Assembly (NCBI RefSeq): GCF_001953875.1
Contig: NZ_MQUR01000079.1
Location: 1-37,397 of the forward strand
Source: Streptomyces amritsarensis
GTDB lineage: Bacteria; Actinomycetota; Actinomycetes; Streptomycetales; Streptomycetaceae
Length of the DNA: 37,397 bases
Direction of reading: 5' to 3'
Below the pieces are notes generated by a model. The model was not told the origin of the DNA. It saw only the letters and a program-made list of their open reading frames with translations, and searched no databases. Positions 23,493 to 30,886 of the stretch are shown here, in pieces. Every line of letters begins with the position of its first letter. Position 1 is the stretch's first letter. A program made the translations under genes and the position numbers.

Positions 23493-24002
23493 CTACAGCT
23501 CCTTGAAGTGGTCGAACGGTTCGCGGCAGGCGGTGCAGCGGCGCAGCGCCTTGCACGCGGTGGAGGAGAACCGGCTCAGCAGCTCGGTGTCGGTCGATCC
23601 GCAGTTCGGGCAGCGGACGGACAGGGTCACCGGTACGGGCCCGCCCGCCGCGTGCGGCCGGGGCGGGGCGATGCCGAACTCGGCCAGCTTGCGGCGGCCC
23701 TCGGCGCTGATGTCGTCCGTGGACCAGGCCGGGGCCAGCACGGTGGTCACCCGCACCTCGGGGATGCCGTGGCCGGTCAGGACCCGCTCGATGTCGGCGG
23801 ACATGGCCTCGATCGCCGGGCAGCCGGTGTAGGTGGGCGTGAGGGTGACCTCGGCGTGGCCGTCCTCGTGCATCCGCACACCGCGCACCACACCCAGCTC
23901 GCCCAGGGTGAGCACCGGCAGCTCGGGGTCCGGGACGGATCCGGCCAGCTCGGCCAGCTCGGCCTCCAGGCGGGTGACGGGGACGTCGGCGGTGGTCACC
24001 AT
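23493..24002 (-). CDS. paaD: 1,2-phenylacetyl-CoA epoxidase subunit D (DUF59/MIP18 family)
   Basis: Protein of 169 residues. The DUF59 (SufT/MIP18-like) domain occupies about 12-105 with PDPELPVLTLGELGVV and TPTYTGCPAIEAM. A C-terminal zinc-ribbon-like segment has CPNCGS and CTAC pairs. PaaD is needed for epoxidase activity and is thought to help assemble its metal centres, but is not part of the catalytic core (family knowledge). ATG 24002 overlaps the paaC stop by seven bases. Confidence 0.93.
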   Translation of the reverse strand: MVTTADVPVTRLEAELAELAGSVPDPELPVLTLGELGVVRGVRMHEDGHAEVTLTPTYTGCPAIEAMSADIERVLTGHGIPEVRVTTVLAPAWSTDDISAEGRRKLAEFGIAPPRPHAAGGPVPVTLSVRCPNCGSTDTELLSRFSSTACKALRRCTACREPFDHFKEL

Positions 24003-24733
24003 GACGCCCCCGGGTGGCTGCGGTGCAGGTGCTGCATCTCGGCCAGCATCCGGCCGAAGGACTCGGTGTGCAGCCCCTGGCGGCCGGCGCCGGCCGCCCA
24101 GGCGCCGGTGCGCGGTCCTTCGGGCAGGGTGAGCCCGGCCCGCTCGACGACGTCGGTCAGTGCGGCCAGCCAGCGCTCTTCGAGGGCGGCCCAGTCGACG
24201 CCGCCGAGGCCCTCCACCGGCTGGAAGAGCTCCCCGGTGAACTTCCACAGGGCCTGCAGCGCCGCCTGCATGCGGGCGCGGCTCTCCTCGGTGCCGTCGC
24301 CGAGCCGCAGGGTCCACTGCTCGGCGTGGTCGCGGTGGTACGCCGTCTCCTTGACGGCCTTGGCCGCGAGCGGCGCGAACGGGCCCTCCCCGCGGGCGAG
24401 TTCCGCGTAGAGCTCGTGCTGGTGGACGGAGAAGTAGAGCTGTCGGGCGATGGTGTGGGCGAAGTCGCCGTTCGGCTGCTCGACCAGCTGGAGGTTGCGG
24501 AAGGACCGCTCCTCGCGCAGGAAGGCCAGCTCGTCCTCGTCGCCGACCATGGACAGCAGGATGCGGGCCTGGCCGAGCAGGTCGAGCGCGATGTTGGCGA
24601 GGGCGACCTCCTCCTCCAGGACGGGGGCGTGCCCCGCCCACTCGCCGAGGCGGTGGGAGAGGATCAGCGCGTCGTCGCCGAGGGCGAGGGCCGCCGCGGT
24701 GACGGTGGCCGCGCCGGTGTCGGTTCCGGTCAC
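23996..24733 (-). CDS. paaC: 1,2-phenylacetyl-CoA epoxidase subunit C (structural)
   Basis: Protein of 245 residues, ferritin-like helical fold. It is the non-catalytic partner that holds PaaA in the epoxidase core. Conserved blocks seen: LGDDALILSHRLGEWAGHAP, EEEVALANIALDLLGQAR, and KAVKETAYHRDHAEQW. It keeps E-x-x-H-like residues but not the full di-iron set of PaaA. GTG 24733 overlaps the paaB stop (GTGA). Middle of a tightly coupled five-gene operon. Confidence 0.94.
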   Translation of the reverse strand: MTGTDTGAATVTAAALALGDDALILSHRLGEWAGHAPVLEEEVALANIALDLLGQARILLSMVGDEDELAFLREERSFRNLQLVEQPNGDFAHTIARQLYFSVHQHELYAELARGEGPFAPLAAKAVKETAYHRDHAEQWTLRLGDGTEESRARMQAALQALWKFTGELFQPVEGLGGVDWAALEERWLAALTDVVERAGLTLPEGPRTGAWAAGAGRQGLHTESFGRMLAEMQHLHRSHPGASW

Positions 24734-25014
24734 AGGTGGCTCACTCCCTCCGGGATGTCGTAGAAGGTGGGGTGCCGGTACGGCTTGTCGGCGGAGGGGG
24801 CGAAGAAGGGGTCCCGCTCGTCCGGCGAGGAGGCGGTGACCGCGGTGGAGGGGACCACCCAGATCGAGATGCCCTCGTTGCGCCGGGTGTAGAGGTCGCG
24901 GGCGTTGCGCAGGGCCATCTCCGCGTCGGGGGCGTGCAGGCTTCCCGCGTGCGTGTGCGAGAGGCCGCGGCGCGAGCGCACGAACACCTCCCACAGGGGC
25001 CAGTTCTGCGTCAT
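24730..25014 (-). CDS. paaB: 1,2-phenylacetyl-CoA epoxidase subunit B
   Basis: Small subunit of 94 residues: begins NWPLWEVFVRSRRGLSHTHAGSLHAPD and ends KPYRHPTFYDIPEGVSHL, both family hallmarks. PaaB bridges PaaAC heterodimers in the epoxidase complex (family knowledge). ATG 25014 overlaps the paaA stop by four bases (ATGA). Confidence 0.95.
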   Translation of the reverse strand: MTQNWPLWEVFVRSRRGLSHTHAGSLHAPDAEMALRNARDLYTRRNEGISIWVVPSTAVTASSPDERDPFFAPSADKPYRHPTFYDIPEGVSHL

Positions 25015-26066
25015 ACCCGTGCCTCCTCGTTCGCTCCGGCGTGCTTCGCCGCTTGCTGTGCCGCCTGCTTCTGCGCGTACGCGGCGGCCGCGTCGCGCAC
25101 CCAGGCGCCTTCCTCGTGGGCCCGGCGCCGCTGGCCGATCCGCTGCTCGTTGCAGGGCCCGTTGCCCTTGAGCACGTCCCAGAACTCGGCCCAGTCGATG
25201 GCGCCGAAGTCGTGGTGGCCGCGCTCCTCGTTCCACTTCAGGTCCGGGTCGGGCAGGGTCAGGCCGAGGGACTCGGCCTGGGGGACGGCGATGTCCACGA
25301 ACCGCTGGCGCAGCTCGTCGTTGGAGTGGCGCTTGATGCGCCAGGCCATCGACTGCGCCGAGTGCGCCGACTCGTCGTCCGGCGGGCCGAACATCATCAG
25401 CGAGGGCCACCACCAGCGGTTCACCGCGTCCTGCGCCATGGCGTGCTGCTCCTCGGTGCCCTTGGACAGGGCCATGAGGAGCTCGAAGCCCTGGCGCTGG
25501 TGGAAGGACTCCTCCTTGCAGATGCGGACCATGGCGCGGGCGTAGGGCCCGTAGGAGCAGCGGCAGATCGGCACCTGGTTGGTGATCGCCGCGCCGTCCA
25601 CGAGCCAGCCGATGGCGCCCACGTCCGCCCAGGTCAGGGTGGGGTAGTTGAAGATCGAGGAGTACTTCTGCTTGCCCGAGTGCAGCTTGTCGAGGAGCTC
25701 GTCGCGGCTGGTGCCGAGGGTCTCGGCCGCGCTGTAGAGGTACAGGCCGTGGCCTGCCTCGTCCTGGACCTTGGCCATCAGGATCGCCTTGCGGCGCAGC
25801 GAGGGCGCGCGGGTGATCCAGTTCGCCTCAGGCTGCATGCCGATGATCTCGGAGTGGGCGTGCTGTGCCATCTGGCGGACCAGCGTGGCGCGGTACTGCT
25901 CCGGCATCCAGTCGCGCGGCTCCACGCGCTCGTCCGCCGCCACGGCGGCGTCGAACGCCGCCGCGAGCTGTGCGCCCAGGTCAGCCGTAGCCGTCATGCC
26001 CGTCCCGTCCGTCCCGTCTGTCCCCAGGGCCGTGTCCGGGCCCGTCTCCGGGGTCACTGCCACCAT
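25011..26066 (-). CDS. paaA: 1,2-phenylacetyl-CoA epoxidase subunit A (catalytic di-iron)
   Basis: Catalytic subunit of 351 residues that adds one oxygen atom to the ring of phenylacetyl-CoA. Iron-binding E-x-x-H pairs are visible in KVQDEAGHGLYLY and CKEESFHQRQGFE, with further blocks QHAHSEIIGMQPEANWITRAP and VPICRCSYGPYARAM. ATG 26066 has AAGGGG about 7 bases upstream; an internal ATG at 25997 would remove a variable Thr/Gly-rich N-terminus, and its ribosome site is weaker. First gene of paaABCDE. The 18-bp TetR-type operator lies 36 bases before the start. Confidence 0.95.
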   Translation of the reverse strand: MVAVTPETGPDTALGTDGTDGTGMTATADLGAQLAAAFDAAVAADERVEPRDWMPEQYRATLVRQMAQHAHSEIIGMQPEANWITRAPSLRRKAILMAKVQDEAGHGLYLYSAAETLGTSRDELLDKLHSGKQKYSSIFNYPTLTWADVGAIGWLVDGAAITNQVPICRCSYGPYARAMVRICKEESFHQRQGFELLMALSKGTEEQHAMAQDAVNRWWWPSLMMFGPPDDESAHSAQSMAWRIKRHSNDELRQRFVDIAVPQAESLGLTLPDPDLKWNEERGHHDFGAIDWAEFWDVLKGNGPCNEQRIGQRRRAHEEGAWVRDAAAAYAQKQAAQQAAKHAGANEEARV

Positions 26067-26101
26067 GTACGGCCCCTTGTGAGAATCTGCCGTCCGCCCG
26101 A

Positions 26102-26119
26102 CCGACCGATCGTTCGGTT
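26102..26119. promoter_or_regulatory. TetR/PaaR-type operator, copy 1 (paaA / DUF5819 divergent region)
   Basis: Read on the minus strand it is AACCGAACGATCGGTCGG, identical to copy 2 at 30817-30834. The dyad core ACCGA-N4-TCGGT is at 26105-26118, and ACCGNNCGNNCGGT is the core I recall for actinobacterial PaaR. It is placed to repress paaA and perhaps the divergent DUF5819/HTTM genes. Confidence 0.7.
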
Positions 26120-26149
26120 CCTGCGCTTCAATGGTGAGACGGCGGCCCG

Positions 26150-26155
26150 TAGGGT
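26150..26155 (+). promoter_or_regulatory. Candidate -10 element of the DUF5819-HTTM operon
   Basis: TAGGGT fits TAGRRT, 48 bases before ATG 26203 and 31 bases after operator copy 1. No clear -35. Confidence 0.42.
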
Positions 26156-26202
26156 GTCAACCTCTGTGGTCAACCCTGTGGACGCCGGACGATCGGGGCG
26201 TG

Positions 26203-26865
26203 ATGGACGCGAACGGGCACGAGCTCGCCGAAGAGGCCGCTCCGCCACCCTCCCGAGCGCCCGGAATCGCCGGTCTGTCCACCCCGTACCGGGTCGTGGC
26301 CGCCCTCGCGCTGGGCGCCCTGGGCCTCGCCGCCTGCGCCCACCTCGCGCTGGTCTTCCTGCACGTCGCCCCCTCCAACACGCTGAGCAAGCGGCACGCC
26401 GAGACGATCGATGCCTGGATCTACCCCGAGTTCGAACAGAACTGGAAGCTCTTCGCGCCCAACCCGCTCCAGCAGAACATCGCCGTGGAGGTGCGCGCCG
26501 AGGTCCGGACCGCCGGCGGAGAGCTGACCACCACCGGCTGGCGGGACCTGAGTGCCGAGGACGCCGCCGCGATCCGGCACAGCCTGCTGCCGAGCCACAC
26601 GGAGCAGAACGAGCTGCGCCGGGCCTGGGACTTCTACACCGGCTCCCACGACGAGAACGGCAAGCCCGTCGGCGACCGCGGCGAGCTCGCCGAGGAGTAC
26701 CTGAGGCGGATCGCGCTGGACCGGCTCACCCCTGACCACGAGGGCGGGCGCATCCTGCGGATCCAGATGCGCTCGGCGAGCAGGGCCGTGCCCGCGCCGA
26801 AGTGGAGCACCGAGACCACCGACACCCAGACCTACTACCGGGAGCTGCCGTGGTGGAAGGTGTGA
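26203..26865 (+). CDS. DUF5819 family membrane protein
   Basis: Protein of 220 residues with an N-terminal Glu/Pro-rich tail, one membrane helix (about 29-52, VVAALALGALGLAACAHLALVF) and a predicted external domain that contains YPEFEQNWKLFAPNP, the most family-like motif, and ends YYRELPWWKV. The family is uncharacterised but occurs beside HTTM proteins, as here. ATG 26203 is chosen, with GGGG about 4 bases upstream; an earlier ATG at 26131 precedes the likely -10 (26150). Translation overlaps the HTTM gene by about 16 bases, so the two are made together and may form a complex (inference). Confidence 0.85.
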   Translation: MDANGHELAEEAAPPPSRAPGIAGLSTPYRVVAALALGALGLAACAHLALVFLHVAPSNTLSKRHAETIDAWIYPEFEQNWKLFAPNPLQQNIAVEVRAEVRTAGGELTTTGWRDLSAEDAAAIRHSLLPSHTEQNELRRAWDFYTGSHDENGKPVGDRGELAEEYLRRIALDRLTPDHEGGRILRIQMRSASRAVPAPKWSTETTDTQTYYRELPWWKV

Positions 26866-28058
26866 GGCGCGCCCGCGCCGCGCTGGCCCGGGCCGTCGCC
26901 GAGGTCAGCGGGCGGGCGCTGGGCCCCTACCAGAGCGCCGTCGTGCGCATCGGCTTCGCGGGCACCTGGCTCTTCTTCCTGCTGCGGGAGTTCCCCCACC
27001 GCGCCGAGCTGTACGGCCCCGACGGGCCGTGGAGCCAGGAGCTGGCGCAGCGGCTGCTCGACTCCAACGGCGCCTTCACCGTCCTGACGTGGTCGGCCTC
27101 GACCCTGTGGTTCGAGGCCGTCTACGCCGTGTCCGTGCTGGCGAGCGCCGGCCTGCTGCTGGGCTGGCGGACCCGGGCATCGTCCGTGGTGTTCATGATC
27201 GGCGTGTTGTCCCTGCAGAACCGCAGCGTGTTCATGGGCGACGGCGGGGACAACGTCATCCACCTGGTCGCGATCTACCTGGTGCTGACCCGGTGCGCGC
27301 AGGTGTGGTCGCTGGACGCGCGCCGGGCGCGCGTCCGCGGCGCGGCGACGGCCGGGGCGGCCGGGCCCGTCCTGTGGGGGGTGCTGGGGGCCGTCTTCGC
27401 GTACGGGGCGGCCACCGGGCGGTTCAGCGACGGCTGGCTCGCGGCGTTCGCCGCCCTGTGGGTGGTCTGCGGCCTGTGGTGGCTGGTCGACCGGTACGAG
27501 CCGGAGGGCGAGGGGCGGGCGGTCCTGGACGTCCTGGCGAACCTGCTGCACAACACCGGCATGCTGGTGATCATGGCGGAGGTCTGCCTGATCTACGCGA
27601 CGGCCGGCTGGTACAAGATCCAGGGCTCGCGATGGCAGGACGGGACGGCGCTGTACTACCCGCTGGGGCTGGACTACTTCACCCCGTGGCCGGCCCTGTC
27701 CGAGCTGCTGGCGAGCAGCGGGACGGCGGTGATGCTGCTGTCGTACGGCACGGTGGCGGTGCAGGTCGCCTTCCCGTTCACCCTCTTCAACCGGCGCATC
27801 AAGAACGTGCTGCTGGCCCTGATGATGATCGAGCACGCGGGGATCGCGGTGCTGCTGGGACTGCCGTTCTTCTCGCTGGCGATGATCGCCGCGGATGCCG
27901 TGTTCCTGCCGACCGGCTTCCTGGTGTGGCTCGGTGCGCGGGTCGCCGCCCGGCGGCGGGGTGTCGGGCGCGGGTTCGGGCCGCGCACGGCCGGCGCGGT
28001 CCCGGGCGCCCGTGCGGAGCGTGAGGCGGAGGCCGGGGCCGGGGCGGTGCCGCGCTGA
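26850..28058 (+). CDS. HTTM domain membrane protein (vitamin K-dependent carboxylase-like)
   Basis: Polytopic protein of 402 residues with about eight to nine membrane helices. ALGPYQSAVVRIGFAGTWLFFLLREFPHRAELYG matches the start of the HTTM domain; NRSVFMGDGGDNVIHLVAIYL and AGWYKIQGSRWQDGTALYY are its other hallmarks. Eukaryotic relatives gamma-carboxylate glutamate; bacterial ones are mostly of unknown function, and I cannot see whether carboxylase chemistry is retained. The C-terminus is basic then Glu/Ala-rich. GTG 26850 (or 26853) follows GGGAG; a GTG at 26862 overlapping the DUF5819 stop is less likely. Confidence 0.88.
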   Translation: MVEGVRRARAALARAVAEVSGRALGPYQSAVVRIGFAGTWLFFLLREFPHRAELYGPDGPWSQELAQRLLDSNGAFTVLTWSASTLWFEAVYAVSVLASAGLLLGWRTRASSVVFMIGVLSLQNRSVFMGDGGDNVIHLVAIYLVLTRCAQVWSLDARRARVRGAATAGAAGPVLWGVLGAVFAYGAATGRFSDGWLAAFAALWVVCGLWWLVDRYEPEGEGRAVLDVLANLLHNTGMLVIMAEVCLIYATAGWYKIQGSRWQDGTALYYPLGLDYFTPWPALSELLASSGTAVMLLSYGTVAVQVAFPFTLFNRRIKNVLLALMMIEHAGIAVLLGLPFFSLAMIAADAVFLPTGFLVWLGARVAARRRGVGRGFGPRTAGAVPGARAEREAEAGAGAVPR

Positions 28059-28079
28059 GTGTGCCGCGCGGCGTGTGAG

Positions 28080-28104
28080 CCGGGGCGCCGCCCGGGAGCC
28101 CCGG
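28080..28104 (+). terminator. GC-rich hairpin after the HTTM gene
   Basis: CCGGGGC (28080-28086) pairs with GCCCCGG (28098-28104) around an 11-base loop, 22 bases past the HTTM stop and before the promoter of the methyltransferase gene. No T-tract. Confidence 0.35.
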
Positions 28105-28136
28105 TCCCGGACATCGGCGGGGCCGAGGCGGGGCCG

Positions 28137-28142
28137 TAGGGT
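28137..28142 (+). promoter_or_regulatory. -10 element of a likely leaderless methyltransferase transcript
   Basis: TAGGGT with six bases before ATG 28149, so transcription probably starts at the ATG. The run of G between them is not a spaced ribosome site. Confidence 0.5.
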
Positions 28143-28148
28143 CGGGGG

Positions 28149-28931
28149 ATGAGCGAGCGGGCAGGTGCGGACGAGACGGTGCGGCAGTGGCGGGAGGAGG
28201 CCGGGCGGGAGGACGTGGTGCTCCTGGACGGGTTCCACGCGCTCAAGCACGCCCTGCGCTTCGGGGCCGACGTGCGCAGGGCGGTCGCCGCGGATCCCGG
28301 CGCCGTACGGGACCTGGCCCGCGAGCTGGCTCCGGACGTCGAGGCCGACGTGGTCCGCCTGGTGCGGCCGGCCGTGCTCGCGGACCTGCTGCCGCGCGTC
28401 CACCCCACCGGGGTCGCGGCCCTCGCCGTACGGCCCGACCGGGCGGCGGGCCTCGCGGCCCTGCGGCGGATGCCCAGGCCGGCGCCCGTCGTCGTCCTCG
28501 ACAACCCCCGCAACCTCGGCAACGTCGGAGCCGTCGTACGCCTCGCCGCCGGCTTCGGCGCCACCGGCGTGGTGACCCGCGGCGACCTCGACCCCTGGCA
28601 CCCGAACGTGGTCAGGGCCGGAGCCGGACTGCACTACGCGACCACCGTCGAGCGCCTGGCGCTGGAGGAGCTGCCGCCCGGGCCGCTCTACGCGCTCGAC
28701 CCGGAGGGCGAGGACATCCGCGGCCTCACCCTCCCCGACGGCGCGCTGCTGGCCTTCGGCTCGGAGCGGCACGGGATCTCCCCGGAGCTGCGCGCGCGGG
28801 CCGACCACCTGGTGTCACTGCCGATGCGCCCCCAGGTCTCCAGCTACAACCTCGCCACCAGCGTGGCCATGACCCTCTTCCACTGGGGCGGCCCCCCGGC
28901 GGGGCCCGAAGAGGGCGGCGAGGACGCCTAG
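28149..28931 (+). CDS. SPOUT (TrmH/SpoU family) RNA 2'-O-methyltransferase
   Basis: Protein of 260 residues. The C-terminal SPOUT domain (about 118-250) shows the three family motifs: NPRNLGNVGAVVRLAAGFGATGVV, FGSERHGIS, and LPMRPQVSSYNLATSVAMTLFHW, which form the knotted SAM-binding site. The N-terminal domain (1-110) starts RQWREEAGREDVVLLDGFHALKHAL, as in RNA-substrate-recognition domains of TrmH/RlmB-type enzymes. The target (tRNA or rRNA ribose) is not determinable. It lies between paa genes but has its own promoter-like element and a hairpin terminator. Confidence 0.92.
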   Translation: MSERAGADETVRQWREEAGREDVVLLDGFHALKHALRFGADVRRAVAADPGAVRDLARELAPDVEADVVRLVRPAVLADLLPRVHPTGVAALAVRPDRAAGLAALRRMPRPAPVVVLDNPRNLGNVGAVVRLAAGFGATGVVTRGDLDPWHPNVVRAGAGLHYATTVERLALEELPPGPLYALDPEGEDIRGLTLPDGALLAFGSERHGISPELRARADHLVSLPMRPQVSSYNLATSVAMTLFHWGGPPAGPEEGGEDA

Positions 28932-28939
28932 GACTCCTC

Positions 28940-28966
28940 CGGCCCAGGCCGCCGCGGCCTGGGCCG
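28940..28966 (+). terminator. Terminator hairpin after the SPOUT methyltransferase gene
   Basis: CGGCCCAGGCCG (28940-28951) and CGGCCTGGGCCG (28955-28966) form a perfect 12-bp stem with a three-base loop, 8 bases past the stop codon. No T-tract. Confidence 0.7.
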
Positions 28967-29017
28967 AGCGTCGCCGCCGGGCGCGCGGTTTTCACCGTGC
29001 TGGGCGGGATGGACCAG

Positions 29018-29058
29018 GTGGACGCCTCCGCCCGCACGTCCGGGCAGGAGGCGTCCAC
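29018..29058 (-). terminator. Terminator-like hairpin after paaN
   Basis: A 17-bp stem (29018-29034 with 29041-29058, one bulged base, loop of six), 22 bases beyond the paaN stop on the minus strand. With the neighbouring hairpin at 28940 it separates two convergent genes. Confidence 0.65.
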
Positions 29059-29079
29059 CGGAACAGGGACGGCCGGCGG

Positions 29080-30762
29080 TTATGCCTGGCGGCGGACCTC
29101 CACCACGCGGAAGCGGTTGGAGACGAAGGCGCCGTCGCACAGCGCGGCGTTGGCCGCAGGGTTGCCGCCGGAGCCGTGGAAGTCCGAGAAGGCCGCGGTC
29201 TGGTTGACGTAGACCCCGCCGGTCAGGTTCAGGGAGAGCTGCGCGGACTCCTCCAGGCAGACTTCCTCGACGGCCCGCTCGGTGTCCGGGGAGGTGGTGT
29301 AGGCGCCCACGGTCATGGCGCCCTTCTCGCGCACGGTGCGGCGCAGCAGGTCCAGCGCGTCCGCCGTCGAGTCCACGGCCACCGCGAAGGAGACCGGGCC
29401 GAAGCACTCGGAGAGGAAGGGCGCCTCCGGGTCCGGCTTGGCGGCGTCCAGCTTGACCATCACCGGGGTGCGGACCACCGCGTCCGGGAAGTCGGGGTTG
29501 GTGACCTCGCGGGAGGCCAGCGCGACCTCGCCGAGCCCGGCCGCCGCCTCCAGGCGGGCCTTGACGTCCGGGTTGACCAGCGCGCCGAGCAGCGCGTTGG
29601 CCCGGGCGTCGTCGCCGAGCAGACCGCCGACCGAGGCCGCGAGGTCGGCCACGACCTCGTCGTAGGACTTGTGGCCGGCGTCCGTCGCGATGCCGTCGCG
29701 CGGGATGAGCAGGTTCTGCGGGGTGGTGCACATCTGGCCGCTGTACAGCGACAGCGAGAAGGCCAGGTTGGCCAGCATCCCCTTGTAGTTGTCGGTGGAG
29801 TCCAGGACGACGGTGTTGACGCCCGCCTTCTCCGTGTAGACCTGCGCCTGCCGGGCGTTGGCCTCCAGCCAGTCGCCGAACTCCGTGGAGCCGGTGTAGT
29901 CGATCAGCTTGATCTCGGGGCGGACGGCGAGGTCCTTGGCGATGCCCTCGCCCGGACGCTCGACCGCGAGCGCCACCAGGTTCGGGTCGAAGCCGGCCTC
30001 CGCGAGGACCTCCCGGGCCACCTGCACGGTCAGGGCGAGCGGCAGCACGGCCCGCGGGTGCGGCTTGACCAGCACCGGGTTGCCGGTGGCCAGCGAGGCG
30101 AACAGGCCCGGGTAGCCGTTCCACGTCGGGAAGGTGTTGCAGCCGATCATGAGGGCGATGCCCCGGGGGACCGCGGTGAAGGTCTTGCCGAGCTCCAGCG
30201 GGTCCTTCTTGCCCTGCGGCTTGGACCAGTCGGCCTGTCCCGGGACGCGGGTCTGCTCCTCGTAGGCATAGGCCACGGCCTCCAGGCCGCGGTCCTGTGC
30301 GTGGGGGCCGCCCGCCTGGAACGCCATCATGAAGGCCTGGCCGCTGGTGTGCATGACCGCGTGCGCGAACTCGTGCGTGCGGGCGGAGATGCGGGCCAGG
30401 ATCTCGATGCAGACCAGGGCGCGCGCCTCCGGTCCGGCGTCGCGCCAGGCGGCCATGCCGGCCTTCATCGCGGGCAGCAGCACGTCCGGGTCGACGTGCG
30501 GGTACTCCACGCCGAGCTCCGGGCCGTACGGCGACTTCTCGGCGCCCGTCCATCCGTCGGTGCCGGGCTGGCCGAGGTCGATACGGGTGCCGCGGAGCGC
30601 CTCGAAGGCGGCGAGCCCGTCGGCCGGGGCGCTCTCGCCGTACGCCTTGGGGTGCTCGGGATGCGGGGACCAGTAGGCGCGGCTGCGGATCGCCGACAGG
30701 GCCTGGTCCAGGGTGGGCCGGTGCTTGGCGGACAGCTGGGGGACGGTGAGCTCGGCGGCCAT
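29080..30762 (-). CDS. paaN: Phenylacetic acid degradation protein PaaN (aldehyde dehydrogenase family)
   Basis: Protein of 560 residues, the aldehyde-dehydrogenase-only PaaN type (PaaN_2 in my reading), lacking the C-terminal MaoC hydratase domain of E. coli PaaZ. The NAD domain shows GCNTFPTWNGYPGLFASLATGNPVLVKPHP; the catalytic Cys is in YSGQMCTTPQNL; IDYTGSTEFGDWLE precedes it. Its expected role is oxidation of the semialdehyde formed on ring opening of oxepin-CoA, though the exact substrate of this subtype is uncertain. ATG 30762 (MAAELTVPQL) has GAGGAG about 10 bases upstream. Divergent from paaH across operator copy 2. Confidence 0.92.
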   Translation of the reverse strand: MAAELTVPQLSAKHRPTLDQALSAIRSRAYWSPHPEHPKAYGESAPADGLAAFEALRGTRIDLGQPGTDGWTGAEKSPYGPELGVEYPHVDPDVLLPAMKAGMAAWRDAGPEARALVCIEILARISARTHEFAHAVMHTSGQAFMMAFQAGGPHAQDRGLEAVAYAYEEQTRVPGQADWSKPQGKKDPLELGKTFTAVPRGIALMIGCNTFPTWNGYPGLFASLATGNPVLVKPHPRAVLPLALTVQVAREVLAEAGFDPNLVALAVERPGEGIAKDLAVRPEIKLIDYTGSTEFGDWLEANARQAQVYTEKAGVNTVVLDSTDNYKGMLANLAFSLSLYSGQMCTTPQNLLIPRDGIATDAGHKSYDEVVADLAASVGGLLGDDARANALLGALVNPDVKARLEAAAGLGEVALASREVTNPDFPDAVVRTPVMVKLDAAKPDPEAPFLSECFGPVSFAVAVDSTADALDLLRRTVREKGAMTVGAYTTSPDTERAVEEVCLEESAQLSLNLTGGVYVNQTAAFSDFHGSGGNPAANAALCDGAFVSNRFRVVEVRRQA

Positions 30763-30811
30763 CAGGGACCAACTCCTCGTTGAGCCGGGCGAAGGAGAGC
30801 AGACTGGAGTT

Positions 30812-30839
30812 AGAGTAACCGAACGATCGGTCGGGACAA
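30812..30839. promoter_or_regulatory. paaN promoter with PaaR-type operator copy 2 in its spacer
   Basis: Operator AACCGAACGATCGGTCGG at 30817-30834. On the minus strand TTGTCC (30839-30834) and TACTCT (30817-30812) are separated by 16 bases that contain the dyad core, so a bound repressor would block RNA polymerase at paaN. On the plus strand TAGAGT (30811-30816) is a -10 for paaH lying against the operator. Confidence 0.65.
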
Positions 30840-30855
30840 GAGGGCCCGGCGGACC

Positions 30856-30864
30856 TGTGGACAA
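30856..30864. other. DnaA box in the paaH leader
   Basis: TGTGGACAA is the inverse of TTGTCCACA, the preferred Streptomyces DnaA box. It lies between the likely paaH transcription start and its ribosome site (GGGAGG at 30873-30878). A single box could occur by chance. Confidence 0.5.
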
Positions 30865-30886
30865 GTCGGTGCGGGAGGATCAGGAC

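Noticed and set aside
26172..26180. TGTGGACGC as a further DnaA box near the DUF5819 start
   Set aside because: Differs from TGTGGACAA/TGTGGATAA in the last two positions, so it does not meet the box pattern used elsewhere.
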